The notes under the pieces are model-generated. The model had not been told where the DNA came from. It saw nothing but the letters and a program-made list of their open reading frames with translations, and made no database searches. Position numbers and translations under genes: made by a program. A DNA stretch of 64,000 bases, taken from positions 11,866,330-11,930,329 of the forward strand of contig OY992538.1 of assembly GCA_963921195.1 (NCBI GenBank), written 5' to 3'. Shown here piece by piece: positions 21,642 to 33,273 of the stretch; the stretch's first letter is position 1; each line of letters begins with the position of its first letter. Origin of the DNA: Pegoplata infirma (taxonomy: Eukaryota > Arthropoda > Insecta > Diptera > Anthomyiidae).

Positions 21642-21854
21642 TTGTCAAAGAAGAGCAAACTTCGATTAATTTGTTGATAGGAATTTGAAATGTCAAAAAC
21701 CGATAAATTAGATATGAGTGATACACATAAAAAAAAATTGTGGAACATCGCTCGCACTATAAGTGGCCAATACATTCGCGGCATGTTGAATGACATATGG
21801 GGGGTAATTCTAGCTGTGATCGCGTAAAACGATAGTTGATTATCGTCGATTAAA

Positions 21855-22265
21855 AACGTAGGCAGCAGTCACTGGAGGAAATTGTACAAAAAGGGTCAGT
21901 TGGTCGGTGGTAAATTAAATCCTACAAAAGATTTATTATATTAATATGAATTTACTGTGTAAAAATTTTAAATTCAACAAATTTTTACAAAAAAATGAAT
22001 AAAAAAATTATTTTAGCATAAATGTGGTCATTTTTAGCATTATTTTTAGACAACAATCACAATTGAAGCGGCAAGCGGTTTTCCGCAATTGTCCTCATAA
22101 AAATAGAATTGAATCTAGTTTAGCAGAAAAGCGCGGCGGAATTTTGTTTTCATATAAAACGTGTGTGAACAGTTGCGGAAAAACGCTTCCCGCTCCAATT
22201 GTGATTATTCTCTTAGTCACCTTTTCTAATAAGTTTGGTATATTTCATAATCATCCTTATTTCTA
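21855..22265. repeat. Copy C of the 7147/22446 element (right part only)
   Basis: Starts abruptly at GTAGGCAGCAGTCACTGG, a point that is internal in copies A and B, and follows them through CATAAATGTGGT and the AGTCACCTTTTCTAATAA region. It lacks the left half. It is split by a small insertion at 22050-22212. It begins about 210 bp upstream of the RpL39 leader. Confidence 0.7.
22050..22212. mobile_element. 163 bp inverted-repeat element with TTAG flanks
   Basis: Left inner sequence AATCACAATTGAAGCGGCAA and the inverse of the right end AATCACAATTGGAGCGGGAA pair over about 35 bp. TTAG lies on both sides (22046-22049 and 22213-22216). Copies A and B read through the site with a single TTAG or TAG, so the insertion boundary is supported by two empty sites. 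Confidence 0.7.
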
Positions 22266-22445
22266 AATACGCGCATCACTTCGACGTCGAATGAGTTTCA
22301 CTTTCGACGACCGAGTTTCACCACATTCTACAATACTTCAGTGGTATCGGTGAAGGAATATCGATTAATTTTTGTCATCACTAGCAAAACACAAAAAAAC
22401 AACAAAACATATAAAATAACATGAATTGTAAATTAATAAAAACTA

Positions 22446-23750
22446 CACGCAAAAAAAAAATCTGTGTAAGATTGAGCAATCCTACTTGGTAAAACTTTTT
22501 TCATACCAAAAAAAATTTTTAACTAAATTTTTGCTAAAATTATGCTTGTCGATGTTAAAGTAACATAATTAGTTTTTTATGTAAAATAACCAAGTAGCTT
22601 GCACAATAACGCAAATTACTTGCACAAAAATTTATCGAAAGAAAACAACAACAAAAAACAAAACGAATACAGACCGCCATATTCATTTTGTATTTTTGTG
22701 TGCGTGCTTCGTTTATTTTTTGTGTTATAAAAACGTAAAAAGGAAATTGATAAATAAAATTAAAATAAATTAATAAATAAAAATAAATAATTAGTTTTTT
22801 AAAATATAAATAAATGTAAGATAAAAAAATGCTAAAGTTAATTTTGCTGTCATAACTTAAAACACCATTCATTTAGCAAAACCAATGGAGTCCCAGACGT
22901 TTGTTTCAATGAATTACAAATGCAATGATAAAGTTAGTATACCCCTATTCCGAAGACACCAATAAGGTTTAATAGATTTTTAGTTCAAATTAGTGTTTGG
23001 TAATAATTTTCTATTTTTACAGGGTACTGCTAAATAAATTTTTGAAGCTATGGCAAATCCTTCACTACAATAAAGAGCGTGGGCACCAGTGCTCCCTTTA
23101 GTTATAAAATTAAAACCTGAAAACTTATTTATATAGCAAAGCCAATGGAGTCCAGACCTGTTTTGATGAGTTACAAATGGAATCACAAAGTAAGTGTTCC
23201 CTCTAACCAAAAGACCAATGGGGTTTACTTGTTTTTTAAATTAAAAATGTATGTTTTGTAATAATTTTCTATTTTTACAGGATGCTTTACAATAAATTCG
23301 TGAATCTATAGAGGATCCTTCACTTCAAGAAAAGCGTAGGCAGCAGTCACTGGAGAAAATTGTACATAAAGGGTCAGTTAGTTGGTGGTAAATAAAATCC
23401 TACACAACAATTATTATATTAATATGGATTTATTGTGTGAAAATTTTAAATTCAACAAATATACAAATTTTTACAAAAATTTTATAGAAAATTTATTTTA
23501 GCATAAATGTGGTAATTTTTAGCATTATTTTTAGTCACCTTTTCTAATAATTTTGGTATATTTCACCATATTTCTTTTGGTATATTTTACCAAGTTTTTG
23601 CTTTAATAGCATTAGCATTTTCTTCAAAATTTTTTACATAAGTGTTTTGGCTAAATTACGAAAACTACTTCGTCGGTTGTAGTTTTAGCATATTTTTGGT
23701 AAAATTATGCCAGATTTTTGCTCACTCCGACACAGATTTTTTTTTGCGTG
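22446..23750. mobile_element. Element copy B (nearly uninterrupted)
   Basis: Ends CACGCAAAAAAAAAATCTGT and TTTTTTTTTGCGTG are inverse, with TA on the left; the right flank is TG. It is the best full-length reference for the copy at 7147-13280. Interior frames are short and broken, with acceptor-like TTTTTACAG tracts followed by GGTACTGC and GGATGCTT segments. I recognise no protein. Confidence 0.7.
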
Positions 23751-23752
23751 TG

Positions 23753-23815
23753 GTTAAAGAATACTTTTTTGACACCTGCCACTTATGTCGAGTCTGTATT
23801 AGTCTGTGACACCGT
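23753..23815. repeat. End fragment of the GACTCGACATAAGTGACAGG family
   Basis: Inverse of the left end seen at 32816 and 59837 (TGTCGAGTCTGTATTAGTCT). Only about 60 bp remain. Confidence 0.55.
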
Positions 23816-23867
23816 TTGTAACGGACTTATAACGTTTAAAAATCGGTGTAGTCCGTATTAAGGTACC

Positions 23868-23997
23868 TACAGACGACACAATATTATGCACAATATTTTT
23901 GACGTTTACCCACAATTGGCATACATAAAAATGCTGTGTAAAATATTGAACTGAAAAAAATACATGCAGATTGTACATAATATTGAATCGTCTGTAG
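23868..23997. mobile_element. 130 bp palindromic element
   Basis: CTACAGACGA at the left is matched by TCGTCTGTAG at the right, with inner ACAATATTATG / CATAATATTG pairing. No coding capacity. No sharp target duplication seen. Confidence 0.6.
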
Positions 23998-24485
23998 AGG
24001 CCATTAAACAGTGAATGTGAATTTGGTATAACATACCGTAAAAGACGGATTCATGATTCCGTAAATCGTCACCTTATTATTGTTTTGCTCCATACGCCAT
24101 TTTTGAAAAAAATGAGTTAGGAATGGAATATATATAATATAAATATCCTCTTTCTTATTCCGAAGTCCGTTTTTTAAAACATATTTTCAAATTTGAGATA
24201 TCCAGCATTTTCCAAGAAAAAACACACCATTTTGACGTTTTTTGAAAATTTGCGTTATAGAAAAGGCTCTAGATTATTTAAAAATTAACGGATCTTGCAT
24301 ATTTTTAGAATGAAGATTAATTATGTTAGTACTATTCTACGTACCAAATTTTAATACCGTAACTTCTAAACATTTCAAGTAATGTCATATTTGCCATTTA
24401 GGTTGTGTGGGAGGTAGCATGCAACCTGACTATATAAGTGTTCTAAATACCCAGTTATGTCGATCTAGCTCTTTTTGTTTCATTA

Positions 24486-24630
24486 GAGGTATTCAGAGTC
24501 TTGCTTGCCAGCCCTGGCACTGGTGGTAAAAGAGCACTTTTCAAAATTACTTTTCAAAATACATGTATTTTTTGAAAGAAGTACTCTTTTGCTACATTGC
24601 CAGGGCTGGCAACAAGACTCTGAATACCTC
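24486..24630. mobile_element. 145 bp palindromic element with TA flanks
   Basis: GAGGTATTCAGAGTCTTG is matched by its inverse CAAGACTCTGAATACCTC, with TA on both sides. The inside pairs through AAAAGAGCACTTTT- and GCCAGCCCTGGC-type blocks. Broken copies lie at 27783-28010. Confidence 0.7.
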
Positions 24631-24817
24631 TATTGTTATTTTGTTTGGCGTTGAGAACTCATTTGCTCCATATCACACAAAAGTCTCAAATATGTAAGCA
24701 AAATTGGATATGGAGCATAATACCATAAAATCTTATTTTCTTAAAAACATAAAATCTTTTGATCTATTGTATGTAAAAGTCTGAAAACTAGAAGCTTTGT
24801 TAACAATATACTATGTA

Positions 24818-24996
24818 CACACAAAAAAAAATAATAAAAAATTGTGTCCGTTGTGGGATAATACAACCTATAAAGTGTTCTTTGATAAAATACCTTAGTT
24901 TTTACTTTATAAAACTTAGGTAAATTATACAATAACACTTTATAGGTTGTAATTAAACCAAAAACTGGCACAATATTTTTAATATTTTTTTGTGTG
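24818..24996. mobile_element. 179 bp palindromic element with TA flanks
   Basis: Same family as 7583-7763: CACACAAAAAAA ends, AACCTATAAAGTG inner blocks in both orientations, TA at 24816-24817 and 24997-24998. From 25000 to 25565 I recognise only AT-rich sequence and the probable leader of the next gene. Confidence 0.7.
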
Positions 24997-25565
24997 TAGC
25001 AATAAATGGTAAACACTTGAACAAAATCCATCGATTACTTTTCGAGAAAATTTTGTGGTAAACCTATTTTATCGTTTTTCTCGAAACCGAGTTGTTGGCA
25101 TATGGAGCAAAACAATAATAAGCTGACGAAATGTGTTTCTTGGGTTGTTTCAGTGAATCAATTTTTAAAATTTTAAACTTTTTTTCGCGCCACCGACGTT
25201 CTAAAAACAGATTTTACAACAAAATTATAATAAAAATGTTTAGCCGCCGCCGATCAAAATTAGTCGCGCCGCCGCCTCCAACAAATTTTGGGTCGGCTTG
25301 ATTCACTGGCTTTTTTGTGATTAGGAATGGTAGATGATAGAGATGGAGCGCTGACTGCTGCACTCAGCTCAAAATAAATCGATTTATTTGGTTTTACCAG
25401 AAATGTGGTAAATTTACTATGCCTTTTAAACATCAGTTGTTAACATTTTAAATATTCCATTCCACAACGTTTCAGTTATCTATTGGTATTTATGAACTCT
25501 GCGGGTATTGTTTATTGATTTTTTTTGTTTTGCGAATAAGGAAAAACCAAAATATTTGTTAAAAA

Positions 25566-28500
25566 ATGAATACTTCTAAAATTGAAGAAGGTAACGAATT
25601 GATCAGACAAGCTGAAAAAAGGTAAGTTAAAAATTATATTAAATGCAAAGCATTGAAGACAAGATTTCATAGTTAAATGTTTGTTGAAAAAAATTCGATA
25701 GCCCTACCACCCACTATTTATTAGGTATATTATTTTGTTTTATACATAAAAAATAAGAGAAACATAACTCATCTTATAAAATATATATAAAATAATTAAC
25801 ATGATTCACTTTAAACTTGTTTACAAAGATGCACAAAAAAATGTGTCTATAATTAGGGCTATAGTTAGGAAATTATTAAAAATTGTTAGAAATTGTGGTG
25901 TATAGTAGTTGTGCATGGATTTTGTGACCTTGAAGTTGTACATACAAGCTGTCAATACAGCACTTTACGTTAGTTTAATTTAAAAAATTAAATCTTATAA
26001 ATCGTAACAAAACTAATTTTTATTTGAGGAAACGCCCTAACATGAGCTGGAGTAAAAAGTAAGAACTCTTGCCAACGCTTAACAACCGTTATTGCAAGAG
26101 TTCTAATGCAAGAAACAAATAAGAGGCTGTATTCAGCTTTGACAAATCTTTAAATGAAGGCTAAAGACTGAGTTATATGGAGTTCACACTAGCGACCTTA
26201 AACATGTTGTTCAACAAAACACCAGTAACAGAATAAAAACGTAATGGACACAGAACAAAGACTTTTTTAAACATCTCACTCTTAAACACTTCAAAACAGC
26301 AAGTATGAACGCCGTATTAGGAACCCGTAACCGTAAACTAGCGCAGCGTAGCGATCAAAATCAAATAGAAAATCACGTAGACGTCTGCAAAGAAGAATAA
26401 CTGCTCTCATTTGTTCTCATATAACGAAAAAAGGCTGAGTTAGGCACCCGTAACCGTAAACTAGCGTAGCGTAGCGATCAAAATCAAATAGAAAATCACG
26501 TAGACGTCTGCAAAGAAGAATAACTGCTCTCATTTGTTCTCATATAACGAAAAACTCTCTACGCTACGCTAGTTTAAGGTTACGGGTGCCTAACTCAGCC
26601 TAAACTCTACGCTACGCTAGTTTACGGTTACGGGTGCCTAACTCAGCCTTAAAACGATGTTCGCATTCATTTTAAACTAGTTTAATTATTGGTTTTCCCC
26701 ATACAATTTAAACGTCAAAATTGAACTTCGTTTAATTTTGACAGATAAAGTGTTTAAAATTGTATGGGGAAAACACATTATTAAACTAGTTTAATACCAA
26801 ATTCGCATTCATTTTTTTAAACATGTTTAAGTACTTAAACATGTTTATGTACCTTAACAAGTTTAAATTTAAACATGTTTAAGTGGTTAAACATGTTTAA
26901 AAAAATGAATGCGAATATGGTATAAATGAATGCGAAAGGTGTATAATAGGTGTGTTCCAGAACTTTCCGGGTAAAGTTCGGTAAAATGAGAGAAAATCAA
27001 AAAACCTCTCACGATACCACAAAAATGCACAAAAGTACGGGAACGCTAAAAACCACATTTCAAGCCCAAAATAATAGAAAATGTAAACAAACAAATAACG
27101 CTAAAAATATTTTCGTAAGAAAAAATACTTTAAACAAGAAAACAAATTGGAAAAGTTTATTTTAATAACAAATTATCTTTTTTTGTATTGAAAAAACACA
27201 TTTCCTTGGTTTAGTTCTTTATTTTATTTAAATTTCCAATTCAGCTTCATAAAAAAAATCAGCTGTTTTTTTAACATCTGACTGTTTCCAATTTACCCGA
27301 AAAAAAAGTGCGGGTAAGTTCGGTAAAATGAGAAAGTAATTCATTCTCTCAAAAACTCTCTCATTTACCCAATTTTTGCGTACGGGAACGCTTTTCGGGC
27401 TGGTTTGGGTACCCGCGGGCACCCGCGGTAACGTTCTGGAACACACCTAATATATGCTCACATCCGCAAATATAAGAGCTTGTTTCGAGTTTTACAATTT
27501 TGTAGTGTCAGGTTTTGTGGGCGGTGTCACGCCTCTTTGTTTACTCCCAACCAAATTTTATGCAGGAATTATGAATGATAAAATAAATGCTTCGAATGGT
27601 TCGCATGTATGTAAAGGCCAATTGTGACGATACCACTCACAAGGTAGGTCTTTCAGAGGGCACCCACCGATTGTCCTGAAAGTTGACTATGGGAATGAAT
27701 GGAGAAAAAAATTCGTTACGATACCATCTTTAATGTTTTGAGGTACCTGTGGCGAAGCAAAAGAGATTTTAGGCCACCCTAATAGTGGTATTCAGAGTCT
27801 TACTTGCCAGCTCTAGTACAGGTGGTAAAAGAGCACTTTTTTAAATTACCTTTCAAAATACATGAGTGGTATTCAGAGTCTTGCTGCCAGCCAGCCCTTG
27901 CAATGTAGCAAAAGAGTACTTTCAAAAAATACATATTGGTATTCAGCGCACTTTTTAAAATTACCTTTCAAAATATATGTATTTTTTGAAAGAAAAACTA
28001 TTTTGCTACATTGCCGAAAGGATAATTTTTAAATGCAAATATTAAATAAAATACGAGGGTCGCTCTGGAAAGTGAAATTACACAGGTTGACAAAAGTTGA
28101 ACTTTTTCAATTTGCCTGACCTTTGACAACTGATTTATATGGACTTTAGGTGCTGATTCCGAATCTGTTATCCAATTTTTTCCATCAGCTCGCGTTCGCG
28201 AGCAAATCGCTGTTAAAGAGTCGAAAAAGTACGTTTTTTACCAACTTTGCTTGGCTATAGTTTCCAAAACTAATTTTAGAGCCTCTGTTTTAAACATGAA
28301 CTTAACTATATTGGATGCGAGGATTCCAAAACTGGTATTAGTTTTTTTCTGACAGCTTTAGTTTTCGAGTTATTAAAAAGGGCATAAATATTCAGACAAA
28401 ATTAAAGAGGGCATAAATTTAAAAATTTTATTTTAGCGATATCTCAAAAACTAAATATGACTCAACAAAAGTAAGAGCATTTTTGGAATCAGCATATCCA

Positions 28501-30561
28501 ACATACATAAACTAAAACTAGTGTTGGTAAATATGGACTCACAAACATGCTAAAAATAACCTATTTTCAAAGTTTCCTTAGGCCATATCTCAAAAACTGG
28601 AGCTGATCCAAAAAAACGATAGCCAGATTTGAAATCAGCGTACCCCAATTACCCAAGACTAGCTATCAACATTTTCCAACACCCAAACAAAAAATTATTT
28701 TTTTTAAATACAGTAGAAGAAATTTGTATTTTTTGACCTTCAATTCTTTTGACCACCAATTTTTGTAAACAAAGAAAAATTTAAATTATTTTAATATATC
28801 ATAACTTTACACTTACAATTAGATGTACTTAAATTAATAAACAAACACAATTTTCTTTGTATACAAAATATTGGTAGTCAAAAACATTGGAGGTCAAAAA
28901 ATGCCGATTTCTTCTACTGTTCATTTTTTGTTTGGGTTTTGGAAAAATAAGTTTATCACTAAATAATAACTATAGGATAATTTTTAATGTAAATTCTAAA
29001 AAATGCCTATAAATAATTTCATTTTCCAGAGCTATCTTCGTATCTCATTTAATATTTGCTCAATCTGGACGCTATCAAGCTTAAATTAAAGCTTAGATAA
29101 TATCCTAAATATCATTTTTAAAAAAATTGTCGATTGATAATAATCAGGTTTAAGGAGGAAAATAGAATTTAATCGATTTGTTAAATTATTTTTTTTTTTT
29201 AAATCGATTCTTTTTGTAAAAACTTAAATTAGCTTAGATAACATTTATTTTCAGCATGAAAACAGGTCTTTTAAAATGGCGTCCAGATTATGATATAGCA
29301 GCAGATTGTTACAATAAAGCAGGTAACATGAATCTAATTTTACAAAAATAATTACAATTTATTTTAATAAGAGCATACTTAAAATTAACTGCCATTCTTT
29401 AATTTAGCCACCGCTTTCCGAATAGGAAAATCGTATGATCAAAGTAAAGAATGTCTTATAAAGGCAGCTGATTGTCACAAAAATAATAGTTCTTGGTTTC
29501 ATGCAGCCAAGTGTTACGAACAAGTACTGTATTATTTTATTTCCCACAAAGATTTTTTACTAATACCACCAAAATCTCTTTAATATAGGTCATTTTAATT
29601 TGTAAAGAAACAAATAATTTATTGCAAGTTGAAGAATTCGCTCATAGGGCATGCCATCTATATCAACAGCATGGCTCCCCTGAATCTGCTGCATCTGCTT
29701 TGGATAAGGCCGCTAAAGTTGTTGAACAAAAACATCCTGAAATAGCATTACGTTTCTATCAACGAGCATTAGAAATCAGCATGGTAATTAATTTAAACTT
29801 GTATATAAATTTATTGCACTTTATCTTTGAACTGTAGCTGATAATTAAATTTGTTTTTTGTTAATGCCATACACTAAAAAAGATTGAGGATTCTATACGT
29901 TCTGCAGCAGAATATGCTTCTAAAATTTCACGTATTATGGTTAAATTACAAATGTAATTGTAGTCTTTTTTTAGAAAACTTGTAGTTCAATAAGATTTTT
30001 GTGTTAATTTTTTTTATAGGTGGGATCAGGCTGCTGATGCTTTAAGACGTGAAATTGGTATAAATCAACAAACTGAATCCTATGGTCATATTGGTAGATT
30101 AGCAGTTGTTTTAGTAATGGTACAGTTGGCTAGAGGCGATCAAGTTGCTGCTGAAAAGGCTTTCAAAGAATGGGGCAATTGTTGTGATCCCCAGGAAGTA
30201 CAAACTTTAGAAATGTTACTACAGGCTTACGACGACGAAGATCCTGAAACTGCTCAGATGGCATTAAATTCTCCATTTATTAAGCATATGGATGTAGAGT
30301 ATGCTAAATTAGCTCGACAAATACCTTTGCCACAGGGTATAGCAACTTCTTCCAAAACTGGTGTAATTAAAAATGCTGCAGCTTCCTATACATCTCCAAA
30401 CTCGGATGTAAGATTATTGATATAAATATTGTTGTTGAAAATTATTTACATACATTGTTAAATTTCTATGTTAGCTTTCTAACTCCGAAGCTGCTTCTGG
30501 TGGTGACAATGTACCTGGCGGTCATAACGATGAAGATGATGATGAAGGTGGACTATGTTAA
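25566..30561 (+). CDS. gammaSnap1: Gamma-SNAP (NSF attachment protein gamma)
   Basis: Soluble adaptor that recruits the NSF ATPase to SNARE complexes for disassembly after membrane fusion. I assembled seven coding exons: 25566-25621, 29255-29322, 29408-29523, 29589-29783, 29883-29953, 30020-30407 and 30475-30561. All have GT-AG edges and consistent phases, giving 326 residues. The protein starts MNTSKIEEGNELIRQAEKS and shows TPR-like helical pairs: KWRPDYDIAADCYNKAATAF, FHAAKCYEQ, SALDKAAKVVEQKHPEIALR, and WDQAADALRREIGINQQTES. It ends in an acidic tail (NDEDDDEGGLC). The first intron is about 3.6 kb and full of transposon relics; the others are short. The choice of gammaSnap1 over a paralogue is by general recall. 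Confidence 0.93.
26181..26303. mobile_element. Small element, GTTCACACTAGCGAC family
   Basis: Left GTTCACACTAGCGACCTTAA and right inverse GTTCATACTTGCTGTTTTGA are related. The interior AACACCAGTAACAGAATAAA recurs in copies at 33129-33273 and 36550-36695 and in a diverged inverse copy at about 47830-47925. Lies in the first gamma-SNAP intron. Confidence 0.55.
26325..26650. repeat. Element duplicated in tandem with paired inverted ends
   Basis: A segment of about 110 bp starting CCCGTAACCGTAAACTAGCG is present twice in direct order (about 26328 and 26449), followed by two inverse ends CTAGTTTACGGTTACGGGTG. The pattern is what results when one element inserts into another of its own family. About 26650-26940 is a separate palindromic element with CATTCATTTTAAAC-type ends. 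Confidence 0.6.
26949..27447. mobile_element. 499 bp TIR element with TA flanks
   Basis: Ends GGTGTGTTCCAGAAC and GTTCTGGAACACACC are exact inverse copies, flanked by TA (26947-26948, 27448-27449). The subterminal GGGTAAAGTTCGGTAAAATG block recurs inside. No transposase. Degenerate relative at 331-830. Confidence 0.75.
28052..29043. mobile_element. About 1 kb TIR element in gamma-SNAP intron 1
   Basis: Left end ACGAGGGTCGCTCTGGAAAG and right end TTTCCAGAGCTATCTTCGT are inverse with a few differences. Inner blocks such as TTTTTTGACCTTCAATTCTT pair with sequence near 28890. A related end is at 35735. No recognisable gene. Confidence 0.55.
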
Positions 30562-30702
30562 TTTATTATATATTTTTTTCTAGCTTAATTGTTTAAATGC
30601 CAGTTATTATATTATATTTGATGTAATTAACAGCAATGCAATCTAAAAATTTCATTCCAAATATAAAGTCAAATGTCGTTAAAAGGATGGCTTTTATTTG
30701 TT

Positions 30703-30790
30703 ATTTTTTATACCCTACACTTAAGTGATAGAGGGCATATATAAGTTTGTCACACCTCGAAATATTGGTCTATGATCCATAAAGTATATA
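30703..30790. repeat. Inverse copy of the GGGTATAAAA dispersed repeat
   Basis: TTTTTTATACCCTACACTTA followed by GATAGAGGGCATATATAAG is the inverse of the end of the repeat at 41461-41751. It stops where the 7-bp tandem array begins. Confidence 0.6.
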
Positions 30791-31203
30791 CTATATAATA
30801 TATAATATATAATATATAATATATAATATATAATATATAATATATAATATATAATATATAATATATAATATATAATATATAATATATAATATATAATATA
30901 TAATATATAATATATAATATATAATATATAATATATAATATATAATATATAATATATAATATATAATATATAATATATAATATATAATATATAATATATA
31001 ATATATAATATATAATATATAATATATAATATATAATATATAATATATAATATATAATATATAATATATAATATATAATATATAATATATAATATATAAT
31101 ATATAATATATAATATATAATATATAATATATAATATATAATATATAATATATAATATATAATATATAATATATAATATATAATATATAATATATAATAT
31201 ATA
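30787..31203. repeat. (ATATAAT)n tandem array
   Basis: About 60 almost perfect copies of a 7-bp unit over some 415 bp, with a single altered unit at each edge. Because 7 is not a multiple of 3, all frames stay open on one strand; long open frames there (30721-31257 minus) are artefacts of the repeat. Confidence 0.95.
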
Positions 31204-31205
31204 GT

Positions 31206-32240
31206 ATATATTAGGGTGGTTCGATGCATATTTGCGAATCTCGTTAACTAATAGCAAAAAGTCGGTGCGAATTTTCGAGCTGATAACGGGAAATATTATA
31301 AAAAAATTTGGGAGGGAACTTTTAGTCCTCTACACGCGGTTTTAATTCGCGGTTTTTGAAAAAAAAAATATTAAAAAAAAAATCAAAACGGGTAAAGAAA
31401 ATAATATCAAAAATATGTAAGCAGATCGGTATGGTTTATGGATACATTTTAAAAATCTGTAAAGTATAGCATGCATTTATGTACCATACCGCTCAGCTAC
31501 CTTTTTTGTTTTTATTTTCTTAATACGCTTTACCAAGTTTTTGATACCAATTTTGATTTTTTTTTTGCAAATTGCAAATTTTTGCACTTCGCGGATAGCG
31601 TTAAATACCCGCCAATTTTTTATTCTTATTTTTCCTGTACTTAAATCGGCCTAAGGCCGCATTTTTAAAATAAAACATATTTTTTTTATTTAAAAAATCG
31701 AACTTTTCTGGTTTTTGAAAATTGATAAGCTAAATTTGTTTTTGAGCTTTATTTAAAAAAAAAATTTTTTAAATATTTTTTCCAAAAACCACGAACTAAA
31801 GCCTAAAAATACCCTCCTTAAATTTTTAAATGCATATTTTTGTTTTAAGTGCATATTTTGTGCATATTTACAACTTTTAAGTGCGTATTTTTGCATATTT
31901 TGGCATAAATTAGCAAAAATACAAATTGAAATTTACTTGTTTCAAAAACTATTTAAAATTTTAAAAATTAATTTAGAAACAAGAAAAATTATTTTTTTTT
32001 AAATTTTTTTTATAGATTTAATTTCTAAATAAAATTTCTAAAAAATCTTGCTTATATAAAGTTTTAAATGTTAGTGTTTAAACCCGGTGTTACTTTTTTG
32101 ATTTTTAAAAAGTTTTTCATATGAAAACAAAATCTTAATTTAACATACACTTTAACAACATTAAAAAAAATTGTCGGTTTTGAGGGCTTGGTCCACAAAA
32201 ATTAAAAATACCTATATCTCGAGAAGGCAACGGTTTTTAG
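31206..32240. repeat. Repeat-rich intergenic stretch with GCATATTTTTGCATATTTT motifs
   Basis: Starts with TAGGGTGGTTCGATGCATAT and includes inverted pieces (for example AAAACGGGTAAAGAAAATAA near 31385 and its inverse near 31510). The 31800-31930 part resembles the interior of the element at 34951-35460 in the opposite orientation. No gene recognised. Confidence 0.45.
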
Positions 32241-32250
32241 CTGTACGTGA

Positions 32251-32811
32251 TACCCTATTCTCACTTACAGTTTAAAACCGTTTTTAGCAATTTCTGTCAA
32301 TATACTGTAATAGAATAAAGAAAGTGCTAAAAATATTGCTGCTACAAACGGTTTAAAACTGTACGTGTGAATAGGGTAATATACCCAATTCACACTTATA
32401 CCCTATTCACACGTATACGCGAAAATACTAAAAATAATTGCTAAAAACGGTTTAAAACTGTAAGTGTGAATAGGGTATTACAGTTTTATACCCTATTCAC
32501 ACGTACAGTTTTAAATCGTTTTTAGCAGCAACGTTTTTAGCACTTTCTTTATTCTATTACAGTATATTGACAGGAAATGATAAAAATAAACGGTTTTTAG
32601 CTGTACGTGAGAACAGGGTATTATAATATTAACAATTGTTAAACAGCTGTAATTGTATTAATAACAACTTATACCCTATTCACACGTACAGTTTTAAATC
32701 GTTTTTAGCAGCAATATTTTTAGCACCTCTTTATTCTATTACAGTATATTGACAGAAAATGCTAAAAATATTTGCTAAAAACGGTTTAAAACTGTAAGTG
32801 TGAATAGGGTA
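32251..32811. mobile_element. Four small palindromic elements in a row, TA-CCCTATTC family
   Basis: Elements at about 32253-32376, 32401-32475, 32491-32618 and 32674-32809, each starting CCCTATTC(A/T)CAC and ending in the inverse GTG(A/T)GAATAGGG or a close variant, each bounded by TA. Subterminal AGTTTTAAACCGTTTTTAGC pairs across each element. A fifth copy is at 36738-36874, and a split degenerate copy surrounds 34951-35460. Confidence 0.75.
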
Positions 32812-32815
32812 TTAG

Positions 32816-33115
32816 CACAGACTAATACAGACTCGACATAAGTGACAGGTGTCAAAAAAGTAGTTCTGAACCATATGGTTAATATTTTCAAATTATTCTA
32901 CGAATTAGGTTAGAAAGAGAAAACTGATATAACGAGCAATAAGAAAAATGGATGCCAGATCGGTTTTTGTTGTTTCCCTCACTCCTAAGTCGTAGAAATT
33001 GTTGCCATGTTAGCGTAAAACGAACTAAAAACCGCTGTGTTTTCTCCTAAAATCGCTTAATTTTTCCCCATTTTTTCTTATAAAACTCTACTGTCGAGTC
33101 TGTATTTAGTCTGTG
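32816..33115. mobile_element. 300 bp TIR element, CACAGACTAATACAGACTCG family
   Basis: Left end CACAGACTAATACAGACTCG and right end GTCGAGTCTGTATTTAGTCT plus GTG are inverse with small differences. A second copy with a shared interior (GATGCCAGATCGG, TTGTTTCCCTCACTCCTAAG) is at 59837-60028. No gene. Confidence 0.65.
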
Positions 33116-33128
33116 GTATTAGTTTATA

Positions 33129-33273
33129 ATACAGAGTTCACACTAGCGACTTTAAACAAGGTGTTTAACAAAACACCAGTAACAGAATAAAAACGTAATG
33201 GATACAGAACAAAGACTTTTTTAAACATCTCACTTTTAAACACTTCAAAACAGCAAGTGTGAACGCCGTATAA
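33129..33273. mobile_element. Second copy of the GTTCACACTAGCGAC element
   Basis: Matches 26181-26303 almost throughout (AACACCAGTAACAGAATAAA, CAAAACAGCAAGTGTGAACG). Directly follows the preceding element. Confidence 0.6.

Noticed and set aside
30721..31257. Long open frames of repeated Tyr-Ile-Leu residues on the minus strand
   Set aside because: They are produced by the 7-bp ATATAAT array, which has no stop codon in these frames; not a protein.
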